From Paraburkholderia sp. Tr-20389 (GTDB lineage Bacteria; Pseudomonadota; Gammaproteobacteria; Burkholderiales; Burkholderiaceae), in the NCBI RefSeq assembly GCF_017104565.1, contig NZ_JAAGPD010000003.1, forward strand, positions 124,001 through 188,000: a stretch of DNA of 64,000 nt, given 5' to 3'. The position numbers and the translations under genes were made by a program. The notes under the pieces were generated by a model. The model worked only from the letters and a program-made list of their open reading frames with translations. It did no database searches and was not told the DNA's origin. Within the stretch, counting starts at the first letter, position 1, and every line of letters begins with the position of its first letter. This document shows, piece after piece, positions 16,945-24,772 of the stretch.

Positions 16945-18288
16945 TCACGCGCCAGTGCGCCCCGTATGATCCTTCTGCCGCAACGACTGCGGCAGGCCAT
17001 ACAGAATGATCAACGCGCAGATCAGGCTCAGCCCGCCGATCACATACAATGCCGGCGTCGTGCTGCCCGTCACGTCGCGCACACGGCCCACCATCACCGG
17101 GCTCACGATTCCGCCCAACTGTCCCAGCGTGTTGATCAGCGCGATACCGCCCGCGGCACCCGCGCCCGTCACGAGCTTCGGCGGCAGCGCCCAGAACGCG
17201 GGAATCGACGCGATCACACCTGCGCCCAGTACGGCCAGCGCAACGACGAGCATCACCGTCTGCTTGTCGAAATAACCCGCCGCGAAGAAGCCGATTGCGG
17301 CCATCACGAGCAGCGCGCTCACGAACTTGCGACGCTCGCCCGTCGCGTCCGACAAGCGCCCCACGACGACCATGCAAATCGCGCCGCAAATATACGGCAC
17401 GGCCGTCAGCAGACCGATGATCGTCGGATTTTGCGTGCCTGCGGCGCGGATCAGATGCGGCGCCCAGAAGTTGAGGCCATACGACGCGATCTGAATGAGG
17501 AAGTAGATCAAGCCAAGCGTCAGAAAGCCAGGCGTGCGGATTGCGCCGAGCAGCGAGTGCCCGTGCGTCGTCGGCTGCGCCTGTTGCGCGATCTGGCTCG
17601 ACAGATACGTCTTCTCCGAGGCCGACAGCCAGCCCGCGTCTTCGATGCGGTCCTTCAACACCTTGAGCACAAGAATGCCGAGCACGATACACGGCAGACC
17701 GCCGAGCATGAACAGCCAATGCCAGCCGCGAATGCCGAACACGCCGTCCATCTGACCGAGCACGAGGCCCGAGAGCGGCGCACCGACCAGACCCGAGAAC
17801 GCCGACGCAAGAAACAGCAGCGACGTGATGCGTCCGCGATAGCTCGCCGGAAACCACAGCGTCAGGTAGTAGAGCACGCCAGGCGCAAAACCCGCTTCCA
17901 TCGCACCGATCAGAAAGCGCAGGCCGTAGAACTGCCATTCGTTCTGCACGAACACCATCGCAGCCGTCGCGAGACCCCACGAAATCATGATCCGCGCGAT
18001 CCACTTACGCGCGCCGACCTTGTACAGCAGCATGTTGCTGGGCACTTCGAACAGCACATAGCCGATCACGAAGAGACTCGCGCCGAGACCATATGCCGTA
18101 TCCGAAAAGCCGAGGTCGGTTTGCAACTGGAACTTCGCGAAGCTGATATTGATGCGGTCGAAGAACGCGAACAGATAGCAGATCATGATGAGCGGCATCA
18201 GCCGCCACGTGACCTTTTTGATGATGTCGGCGGTTGCCGATAGCTTGTCGTCACGGCTGCCTGCCGCCACTGCGCCTGGGGTGCTCAT
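16945..18288 (-). CDS. MFS transporter, ACS type
   Basis: A 447-residue 12-helix carrier. The first helix ends in YLFAFFDRINISFAKFQL (ACS family D-R-x-N-x-x-x-A motif), and FEVPSNMLLYKVGARKW is the conserved loop 2-3 segment. Start at 18288 is set by AGGAGACACACA upstream; the much longer open frame overlaps the lyase gene in another frame and is a shadow. It follows the HMG-CoA-lyase-like and CoA-transferase genes (68 bases gap), so it probably imports the dicarboxylate-like acid that they activate and cleave. Confidence 0.88.
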   Translation of the reverse strand: MSTPGAVAAGSRDDKLSATADIIKKVTWRLMPLIMICYLFAFFDRINISFAKFQLQTDLGFSDTAYGLGASLFVIGYVLFEVPSNMLLYKVGARKWIARIMISWGLATAAMVFVQNEWQFYGLRFLIGAMEAGFAPGVLYYLTLWFPASYRGRITSLLFLASAFSGLVGAPLSGLVLGQMDGVFGIRGWHWLFMLGGLPCIVLGILVLKVLKDRIEDAGWLSASEKTYLSSQIAQQAQPTTHGHSLLGAIRTPGFLTLGLIYFLIQIASYGLNFWAPHLIRAAGTQNPTIIGLLTAVPYICGAICMVVVGRLSDATGERRKFVSALLVMAAIGFFAAGYFDKQTVMLVVALAVLGAGVIASIPAFWALPPKLVTGAGAAGGIALINTLGQLGGIVSPVMVGRVRDVTGSTTPALYVIGGLSLICALIILYGLPQSLRQKDHTGRTGA

Positions 18289-18356
18289 TGTGTGTCTCCT
18301 TTGCCAGCGGAATATTGCCGTCTGGTCGTGGTGTTGTTTTACGAACTGGTTGAAGT

Positions 18357-19304
18357 TCAGATGCTGTGTACGTATTCGGGCACCGGGTGCACATCGCAAT
18401 TGCGGCCCGCTTTCATCAGTTGTCCCGGCACGTCGTGACCGAGCAACGCCGGCAATGTGCGCGACAGCGCGATGAGCTTCTGCAGATCGATGCCCGTCGG
18501 AATGCCGATTTCGTCGCACAGGTTGACGAGGTCTTCCGTGCAGATGTTGCCCGACGCGCCCGGCGCGAACGGACAGCCGCCCAGCCCGCCGAGCGCCGCG
18601 TCGAAGCGGCGCGCACCTGCTTCGTACGCGGCGAGCACGTTGGCGAGGCCCAGGCCGCGCGTGTTGTGAAAGTGCAGCGTGAGCGCGTCGGCGGGCACGC
18701 GTTGCAGCACGCGTTTGACGAGCCGCGCGACCTGACGCGGATTCGCCATGCCCGTCGTATCGGCGAGCGTGATGCCGCTGATGCCCATCTCGCGGTACGC
18801 ATCGACGATCGACACGACACGGTCTTCGTCGATCTTGCCTTCGAACGGACAACCGAACGCGGTCGCCACCGTCGCATTCAGCAACACCGGGAAATGCTGT
18901 GCGAGCCGCACGATATCGCCGAATGCATCGAGCGATGCTTCGCAGCTCATGCGCATGTTCGCGCGGTTGTGCGTCTGGCTCGCGGACATCACGAGGTTCA
19001 GTTCGTCGGCGCGTGCGTTCAACGCGCGCTCGGCGCCCTTCACGTTCGGCACCAGCGCGACGAAGATCACGCCTGCGCGGCGCTGTATCTGCGTGAACAC
19101 GGCTTCGCCGTCGCGCAACGCGGGAATCGCTTTCGGCGACACGAACGAACCCGCCTCGATGCGCGTGAAGCCCGCCGTCGACAGTTCATCGATCAACGCG
19201 ATCTTGTCAGCGGTTTCGACCCACGTCGGTTCGATCTGCAAGCCATCGCGCGGCGCGACTTCCTGCACGATCAGCCTGTCGAAATGTTGCTGTTCGAAGT
19301 TCAT
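18357..19304 (-). CDS. Hydroxymethylglutaryl-CoA lyase family protein
   Basis: A 315-residue TIM-barrel lyase. It shows EVAPRDGLQ (metal Asp and catalytic Arg), VMSASQTHNRANM, the metal-binding HFHNTRGLGLAN, and the catalytic-cysteine loop GGLGGCPFAPGASGN, all in the order expected for HMG-CoA lyases (about 300 aa). It cleaves a 3-hydroxy-3-methylacyl-CoA, in the type enzyme into acetyl-CoA and acetoacetate. It overlaps the CoA-transferase gene by ATGA and has AAGGAG upstream. Together with that gene it could degrade a branched dicarboxylate such as itaconate or 3-hydroxy-3-methylglutarate; this is inference. Confidence 0.85.
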   Translation of the reverse strand: MNFEQQHFDRLIVQEVAPRDGLQIEPTWVETADKIALIDELSTAGFTRIEAGSFVSPKAIPALRDGEAVFTQIQRRAGVIFVALVPNVKGAERALNARADELNLVMSASQTHNRANMRMSCEASLDAFGDIVRLAQHFPVLLNATVATAFGCPFEGKIDEDRVVSIVDAYREMGISGITLADTTGMANPRQVARLVKRVLQRVPADALTLHFHNTRGLGLANVLAAYEAGARRFDAALGGLGGCPFAPGASGNICTEDLVNLCDEIGIPTGIDLQKLIALSRTLPALLGHDVPGQLMKAGRNCDVHPVPEYVHSI

Positions 19305-20494
19305 TGCACGGCTCCTTCGCGGCGCAGCCGCTCGATGTCGCCTGGTTCATAGCCGAGATCGGCGAGCACGCTCGACGTATGCTCGCCGAGCGCGGGACCT
19401 TGCCAGCGCACTTCGCCCGGCGTCTCCGAGAGTTTCGGCACGATGCCCGGCATCTTCACCGATGCGCCGCCCGGCAAGTCGGCCTTCAGCAACATCTCGC
19501 GCGCCTGATAGTGCGGATCGGCGACGATGTCCGCGACGGAATAGATGCGGCCCGACGGCACTTCTGCGCTTTCGAGCGCGGCGAGCACATCGTCGATCGA
19601 ATGATGCGAAGTCCATGCGGTGATCGCGGCATCCAGCATCGCGTTCTGCGCGACGCGGCCATCGTTGCGTGCAAGCGCGGGATCGTCGGCGAGATCGGGA
19701 CGGCCGATCACCTGCATCAGTCGCTTGAAGATCGGATCGCTATTGCCCGCGATCACGACGAAACCGCCGTCTTCCGTGCGATACGTGTTCGACGGCGCAA
19801 TGCCCGGCAGCGCGCCGCCGCTGCGCTCGCGCACGTGGCCGAGCAGATCGTATTCGGGCACGAGGCTTTCCATCAGGTTGAACACGCTTTCGACGAGCGA
19901 CACGTCCACCACCTGTCCGTCGCCCTGCCCCGTCTTCACGCGCAGCACCGACATCAATGCGCCGATCACGCCATGCAGCGACGCAAGCGAATCGCCGAGG
20001 CTCACGCCGACGCGCGCAGGCGCGCCTTCCACATCGCCCGTCGTATAGCGGATGCCGCCCATCGCTTCGCCGATCGCGCCGAAACCGGGACGATCGCGAT
20101 ACGGGCCCGTCTGGCCGTAGCCGGAAATGCGGACCATCGTGAGCTTGGAGTTGATCGCGTGCAGCACGTCCCAGCCGAGGCCGAGCTTTTCCAGCGCGCC
20201 AGGGCGCAGGTTTTCGATGACGATGTCGGCATCGGCGGCCAGACGCTTGACGACGTCCGCACCTTCCTGCGACTTGAGATTCACGCAGATCGACTTCTTG
20301 TTGCGGGATTGCAGATACCACCAGAGCGACGTGCCTTCATGCAGCTTGCGCCATTTGCGCAGCGGATCGCCCGTTTCGGGTGCTTCGATCTTGATGACTT
20401 CGGCGCCGAATTCGGCGAGCAGACGCGCGGCGAACGGCGCTGCGATCAGTGTGCCGATTTCGACGACGCGAATACCCTGCAACGGACCACTCAT
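19301..20494 (-). CDS. CaiB/BaiF (class III) CoA-transferase
   Basis: A 397-residue family III CoA-transferase. It shows the N-terminal GIRVVEIGTLIAAPFAARLLAEFGAEVIK, DIVIENLRPGALEKLGLG, GYGQTGPYRDRPGF, and the catalytic Asp in RVGVSLGDSLASLHG. These enzymes move CoA between carboxylic acids via a glutamyl/aspartyl anhydride. GGAGACAGC precedes the ATG at 20494. It is the first structural gene of the set with the HMG-CoA-lyase-like gene, and a LysR regulator lies 110 bases upstream on the same strand. Confidence 0.87.
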   Translation of the reverse strand: MSGPLQGIRVVEIGTLIAAPFAARLLAEFGAEVIKIEAPETGDPLRKWRKLHEGTSLWWYLQSRNKKSICVNLKSQEGADVVKRLAADADIVIENLRPGALEKLGLGWDVLHAINSKLTMVRISGYGQTGPYRDRPGFGAIGEAMGGIRYTTGDVEGAPARVGVSLGDSLASLHGVIGALMSVLRVKTGQGDGQVVDVSLVESVFNLMESLVPEYDLLGHVRERSGGALPGIAPSNTYRTEDGGFVVIAGNSDPIFKRLMQVIGRPDLADDPALARNDGRVAQNAMLDAAITAWTSHHSIDDVLAALESAEVPSGRIYSVADIVADPHYQAREMLLKADLPGGASVKMPGIVPKLSETPGEVRWQGPALGEHTSSVLADLGYEPGDIERLRREGAVQ

Positions 20495-20604
20495 GATGCT
20501 GTCTCCAATCTGAATTCATGTTGGAGACAAGGTTAGAAGCGCGGCCGCCGCAGCGTCCAACCGCATTTCGCCAAGGACCGTTCGCGAAACGCGAACGCTC
20601 GGCG

Positions 20605-21549
20605 CTAGTCCTTGCCGGACAAGGCTTCCACGGTGCGCAGATGATCGAAGAGCAGCCTCGCAACGGGCGAAAGGCGCGCCGAATCGCGCGTCACGATGAT
20701 GAGGTCGCGCTCGGCCCATTCGTCTTCGAGCGCAACGGCGGCGAGGCCCAGTGGCCGCCCCATGATGCGATACACGTTGATGGGCAGCACGCCGACGCCC
20801 ATGCCCGCCTGCACCATCCGGCACACGGCGTCGAAACCCGGCACGTGGATGCGCAGCTTGAGCGCCTTGCCCGCCTGGCGTGCGGCCATGTGCGTGCGCG
20901 CGTTGATCGAACTGGCTGAATGCAGACCGACGTGATCGCTGTCGAGCGTCTCTTCGAACGCGACGCTTTCGCGCCCGGCGAGGGGATGATCGTCGCGCAT
21001 CACGACACACAATGCGTCGTGCCGGTAGTGCGTGACTTCGAGACCGCGTGCGTCCGCTTCGCCCGAACAGATGCCGAGGTCGGCGAGACTGTCGGCCACG
21101 GCTTCGACCACGCCGCCGCTCGGCCGCTCTTCGAGGTCGATCTTCACGCGCTCGTTGACGGCGAGAAACGCACGCAGATCTTCCGGCAGGAATTCGACGA
21201 TCGCGGACAGGTTCGCCATCATCCGCACATAGCCGCGCACGCCGCTCGCGTGGCCCGCGAGTTCGATACCGATGTTCTCGATGCCGCGCATCACGCGGCG
21301 TGCATGGTGCAGCAGCGTTTCGCCCGCCGGCGTGAGCGTCATGCCGCGCGCGTTGCGCTGAAAGAGCGTCGCGCCGACGGCCTGCTCCAGTTCGAGCAGC
21401 CGCTTGCTGGCCGCGGATACCGCGATGGCCTCGCGTTCCGCGGCGCGCGTCAGCGTGCCTTCCTCATAGACGGCGATGAAGAGTTGCAGGGTCGTGAGGT
21501 CGAGGCGGCGGAGCAGGTTCTTCAGGACCATGACGGACAATCGATGCAT
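20605..21549 (-). CDS. LysR-family transcriptional regulator
   Basis: A 314-residue LysR regulator. The winged HTH (residues about 15-75) contains LQLFIAVYEEGTLTRAAERE and SAASKRLLELEQAVGATLF; the rest is the periplasmic-binding-like effector domain. Start could instead be the Met at 21531 (MVLKNLLRRLDL); neither has a clear ribosome site. Unlike most LysR genes it is upstream of and parallel to its presumed targets, the CoA-transferase/lyase/MFS set, so the 110-base gap downstream is a likely target promoter. The effector is unknown. Confidence 0.85.
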   Translation of the reverse strand: MHRLSVMVLKNLLRRLDLTTLQLFIAVYEEGTLTRAAEREAIAVSAASKRLLELEQAVGATLFQRNARGMTLTPAGETLLHHARRVMRGIENIGIELAGHASGVRGYVRMMANLSAIVEFLPEDLRAFLAVNERVKIDLEERPSGGVVEAVADSLADLGICSGEADARGLEVTHYRHDALCVVMRDDHPLAGRESVAFEETLDSDHVGLHSASSINARTHMAARQAGKALKLRIHVPGFDAVCRMVQAGMGVGVLPINVYRIMGRPLGLAAVALEDEWAERDLIIVTRDSARLSPVARLLFDHLRTVEALSGKD

Positions 21550-21595
21550 TGGATTGCGTCATATTGTGCCGCGACCTCGCCGCAAGCGCTCGCGT

Positions 21596-21739
21596 TCAAT
21601 CAAAACACATCTGCGGAATCGGGTCGCTGGCCGGGAAAGTGTCCATCAGCGCCTCGTCCATCAGGTGCTCGCGATGCTCCCAATGTGCGTCGTGTACCTT
21701 GGCATCGGCGTTGTAAGCGGATTTGCTATCCTGTTCCAT
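21596..21739 (-). CDS. Small acidic conserved protein (47 aa) with MDTFPASDP tail
   Basis: A 47-residue protein, rich in Asp/Glu/His, ending DEALMDTFPASDPIPQMCFD. The tail LxDTFPASDPP is a recurrent motif in short proteins of unknown function in Proteobacteria (from memory). The start at 21739 has AGGAGG 9 bases upstream, better than the longer frame to 21847. No signal peptide or membrane segment. Function unknown. Confidence 0.65.
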   Translation of the reverse strand: MEQDSKSAYNADAKVHDAHWEHREHLMDEALMDTFPASDPIPQMCFD

Positions 21740-21899
21740 TCCGGGTTCCTCCTGCGATTCGAGGCTGTCGATACGGGGTGTCGATCGCTTCAGTATTGGT
21801 TGTTCGGCATCTGCCTTCAACCTGCGCACACGGACGAAACCTGCCATCCATACGTCGTCTGCTGCCGTCTCCCTGACGCGTCGTCTGCGAGGTCACTGA

Positions 21900-22859
21900 A
21901 TGCCGAGCGTTGCCATAGCGATCTTTCCGGGCGTCCAGGCGCTGGACGTCGCCGGTCCCTTCGATGTTTTCGCCGAAGCGAACCTGTTCATCGACAGCAA
22001 GGACCGCTATGAAGTGACGCTGCTCGCTGCGGAAAACGCGCCATTGCGCGCATCCAACGGCATCACGTTCGTTCCAGACGAAACCTTCGACGACAGGCGC
22101 AGCACCTTCGATCTCGCGTTGATCGCGGGCGGCCCCGCGTTGCCGGAGGTCGTTCCCGACACGCGCCTCACGGCCTGGCTGGCGAATGTCGCATCGCGAT
22201 GCAAGCGTTACGGCTCGATCTGCACGGGCGCGTTCGCGCTGGGCCACGCGGGCCTGCTCGACGACCGCAATGTCACGACGCATTGGCAGCACGCGCAGCA
22301 ACTCGCGACGCAATTCCCAAAAGCGCGCGTCGATTTCGACCGTATCTATTTGCGCGACGAGGGGCTCGTGACGTCGGCGGGCGTGACGGCCGGCATCGAT
22401 CTCGCACTGGCGCTCGTCACCGAAGACCACGGCCCGCAGACCGCGTTGAAAGTGGCGAAGCGCCTCGTGGTGTTTTCGCAGCGTCAAGGCGGACAATCGC
22501 AATTCAGTCCATACCTGACCGCGCCCGCCGACGACACCTCGCCCGTTGCGAAAGTGCAGACGCACGTAATGGCCAACATCCGGGAGAACTTCTCCGTGAA
22601 GCAACTCGCCGACGTCGCCGGCATGAGCGCGCGCAACTTCGCGCGCATCTTCGTGCAGGAGACGGGCGTGACGCCGCATGAATTCGTCGAACGCGCGCGG
22701 ATGGATGCGGCGCGCAAGCTGCTCGAAAGCAGCGGCGCGGCGCTCAAGGCAATTGCCTACGATTGCGGCTTCGGCACGGCCGACCGTATGCGCATCGTCT
22801 TTACCAAGCGTATCGGCGCGACACCGAACCAGTACCGCGAGCGCTTCCGGCACGCTTGA
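21900..22859 (+). CDS. GlxA-family regulator (DJ-1/PfpI domain plus AraC HTH)
   Basis: A 319-residue fusion. The N-terminal half is a DJ-1/PfpI fold with the nucleophile-elbow cysteine in GSICTGAFALGHAGLLD and the following VTTHW; the C-terminal half has an AraC-type double HTH (FSVKQLADVAGMSARNFARI and ALKAIAYDCGFGTADRMRIV). This is the GlxA/FtrA/ArgR-like group, which often controls amino-acid or quaternary-amine catabolism. The start ATG overlaps a stop just upstream. No clear target operon is adjacent except the SDR gene 72 bases downstream. Confidence 0.87.
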   Translation: MPSVAIAIFPGVQALDVAGPFDVFAEANLFIDSKDRYEVTLLAAENAPLRASNGITFVPDETFDDRRSTFDLALIAGGPALPEVVPDTRLTAWLANVASRCKRYGSICTGAFALGHAGLLDDRNVTTHWQHAQQLATQFPKARVDFDRIYLRDEGLVTSAGVTAGIDLALALVTEDHGPQTALKVAKRLVVFSQRQGGQSQFSPYLTAPADDTSPVAKVQTHVMANIRENFSVKQLADVAGMSARNFARIFVQETGVTPHEFVERARMDAARKLLESSGAALKAIAYDCGFGTADRMRIVFTKRIGATPNQYRERFRHA

Positions 22860-22931
22860 GCGCAGGGGCCTGCACGCGTCGACCGTGCGTGAGAAAATAA
22901 TGGGCTCGTCAACGCCATATTGCACATCGAC

Positions 22932-23681
22932 ATGAACGCTACCACTTCCGTTCGCGCCATCGTCACGGGTCATACGCGCGGGTTGGGCGCGGCGCTCGTA
23001 GAACGGCTGCTCGCGCAAGGCATCGCCGTGCTGGGCATTTCGCGCTCGCGTAATGAAGCACTTTCCAGTCAAGCTAACTTCGACCAGGTCGAAGTCGATC
23101 TGTCCGACGCGGAACGACTCACGCAATTCGTCGCACGCGACACGTTGCGCAACTTCCTCGAGGGCGCGCAAACCGCATTGCTGTTCAACAATGCGGGTAC
23201 GGTGCAGCCGATCGGTCCCGTCGAAGCGCAAGACGTTGCGGCCATCGCGCAAGCAGTGACGCTGAATGTGTCCGCGCCGCTGATGCTGGCGAGCGCGTTC
23301 GCCACGGCAAGCCCGGGTGCGAGCGACCGGCGCATCGTGCATATCTCCAGTGGTGCCGCGCGCCATCCGTATGCGGGCTGGAGCATCTACTGCGCGACGA
23401 AGGCTGCCCTCGATCATCACGCGCGCTCGGTCGCGCTCGATCAGAATCGTGCGCTGCGCATCTGCAGCGTCGCGCCGGGTGTCGTCGATACGAACATGCA
23501 GGCGGAAATTCGCGGCACGGAACTGGAGCGGTTTCCGATGCGCGAGAAGTTCGAAGAGTTGAAGCGGGACGGGAAGCTGTCGACGCCGGAAGAGTCGGCG
23601 GGGAAGCTGGTCGATTACGTGCTGAGCGAGACGTTTGGCGCGGTGGCGACGGCGGATGTGCGGGAGTTGCCGCAGTCATAA
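22932..23681 (+). CDS. SDR-family oxidoreductase
   Basis: A 249-residue short-chain dehydrogenase. It has a cofactor loop TGHTRGLGAALVERLL near the N-terminus, LFNNAGTVQPIG, and the catalytic Ser/Tyr/Lys set in HISSGAARHPYAGW and IYCATKAALDHHA. Basic residues after the first strand suggest NADP preference, as in the benzil-reductase/sepiapterin-reductase-like subgroup. ATG at 22932 preferred over a TTG 12 bases earlier. Substrate unknown. Confidence 0.83.
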   Translation: MNATTSVRAIVTGHTRGLGAALVERLLAQGIAVLGISRSRNEALSSQANFDQVEVDLSDAERLTQFVARDTLRNFLEGAQTALLFNNAGTVQPIGPVEAQDVAAIAQAVTLNVSAPLMLASAFATASPGASDRRIVHISSGAARHPYAGWSIYCATKAALDHHARSVALDQNRALRICSVAPGVVDTNMQAEIRGTELERFPMREKFEELKRDGKLSTPEESAGKLVDYVLSETFGAVATADVRELPQS

Positions 23682-23685
23682 GCAT

Positions 23686-23707
23686 TCTGCCCGCGATTGC
23701 GGGCAGA
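23686..23707. terminator. Hairpin between convergent SDR and antitoxin genes
   Basis: TCTGCCCGC / GCGGGCAGA forms a 9-bp stem with a 4-base loop between converging genes. There is no T-tract, so termination is plausible but not shown. Confidence 0.45.
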
Positions 23708-23736
23708 ACTATTCGCACACGACGGTCAACCTCACC

Positions 23737-24057
23737 TCATCCGAAGATCGCTAAACCATTTTTCTGGATCAGCTGAAGCAGACGTGCGGCAATCCCGCTT
23801 GGCTTCTTGTCGCCCTGCTCCCATTGCCGCACCGTCGACACCGTCGTATTGAGATACAGCGCAAACACATTCTGGCTGACGTTGACGTCTTTACGGATGC
23901 GCGCAATATCCTTTGCATTGAACTCGGGTACCTCTTCGATGCACAGCTCGTCATATTCGCGCATCGTCTTCTTGTCGATGACCTTCGCCCGATGCAAGCC
24001 GGAAGCAGCGCTATGAATAGCTTCCGACGCATCGCTCTTGTAGCGTGTCTTAGCCAT
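23737..24057 (-). CDS. HTH antitoxin / transcriptional regulator of a RelE-type TA pair (NadS/HigA-like)
   Basis: A 106-residue protein whose C-terminal half is a Cro/CI HTH (ARIRKDVNVSQNVFALYLNT followed by VSTVRQWEQGDKKPSGIA), the type found as antitoxin-repressor paired with RelE/HigB-like toxins encoded upstream. Its ATG overlaps the end of the toxin frame by 8 bases (ATGGCTAA), so it was translationally coupled to the toxin. The frame is intact and complete, while the partner toxin gene is broken, so it now probably acts only as a DNA-binding regulator of its own promoter. Confidence 0.85.
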   Translation of the reverse strand: MAKTRYKSDASEAIHSAASGLHRAKVIDKKTMREYDELCIEEVPEFNAKDIARIRKDVNVSQNVFALYLNTTVSTVRQWEQGDKKPSGIAARLLQLIQKNGLAIFG

Positions 24058-24414
24058 TGCAAATCTCCACTAATTCCTTCGCTTCCAACATCCAGTCGAT
24101 ATCAGCAGGTTTCGCCGTACCGTAGTCACGGGCAAGTTTCTTGAAGCCGCGCAGTTCGCGCTCGTCGATGTTCTCCCTGTCGTTTTTGGCAAAAACATAG
24201 ACAAACACCTAGAAGTCGCCGACCTTGTTCACGACAATGCCTCGCTTCGTGTTCTTGTCGAGGCGCTTTTCCACACGTTCCCGCCGAGATCGTCGCCTTG
24301 CCCCTCATTCAACTCTCTCGCCGCCTTGCAAAGTTCGGCGTCCGTGATGCCAGCGGCCTTGGCTTTCCTGGCAAACCAAGCCGTTTTGAACACCCGCAGA
24401 GCCTTGTTCTTCAT
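24050..24414 (-). pseudogene. Broken RelE/HigB-like toxin gene (frameshift plus nonsense)
   Basis: Frame 1 encodes KALRVFKTAWFARKAKAAG, TDAELCKAARELNEG and GDDLGGNVWK, the typical start of the RelE/ParE-type toxin encoded before a NadS-like antitoxin. At the T4 run 24267-24270 one base appears to be missing; the family sequence then continues in another frame as KRLDKNTKRGIVVNK. That frame is cut by a TAG at 24209-24211 where the family has an aromatic residue (DF-stop-VFVYVFAKNDREN), then runs on to EAKELVEICNG and the normal stop overlapping the antitoxin. Total length 365 bases, one short of 122 codons. Two independent lesions make toxin activity very unlikely. Confidence 0.85.
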
Positions 24415-24435
24415 CTGATGTCAAGTTGTGGACAT

Positions 24436-24468
24436 GATTTACTATATCACTTAGTGGTATAGTAAATC
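24436..24468. promoter_or_regulatory. Palindromic TA-operon operator/promoter
   Basis: GATTTACTATA and TATAGTAAATC are perfect 11-base inverted arms around TCACTTAGTGG (itself nearly palindromic). The site is 21 bases upstream of the toxin start and has TATA elements, fitting an autorepressed TA promoter bound by the HTH antitoxin. Confidence 0.7.
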
Positions 24469-24624
24469 AAGCTGGAACGAAGCACCGAACTTGCGGGTTG
24501 CCTGTCGAGCGAACTCCCGGAAACGCTCACCTTTGTGAAGCACCCACGAGCCAGAATTTTTATTCGCGAGTCGGTTAGCGTTCAAGACTTCACATAAATG
24601 CCTTGAAATAGGGGGGGTTTCCTG
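24451..24624 (-). pseudogene. Possible coding remnant (57 codons, no start) upstream of the TA locus
   Basis: An open frame without any methionine reads through SRHLCEVLNANRLANKNSG, SWVLHKGERFREFARQATR and KFGASFQLDLLYH, protein-like in composition, and stops inside the TA operator. A G7 run (24611-24617) near its beginning could be a slippage site. I do not recognise the family. It may be a truncated 3' end left by the event that brought in the TA locus, or chance. The remaining part of the 24469-24772 gap shows nothing further. Confidence 0.3.
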
Positions 24625-24772
24625 TCATCCAACAAACGGAGGTCAGGGATAAGGTGCGTTGAAGCCGACTCCAATCCTCACTCCCGAAAACCCTCACCCA
24701 TAAACAACTTGGGCCACGATGCACCTCAACCGGCACATCGCGGCCCAACCTCAACCTACGCGAAAAGAAGGT

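Noticed and set aside
21726-23420. A 564-codon minus-strand frame opposite the GlxA-type regulator and SDR genes
   Set aside because: Antisense to two genes with intact motifs; shadow frame.
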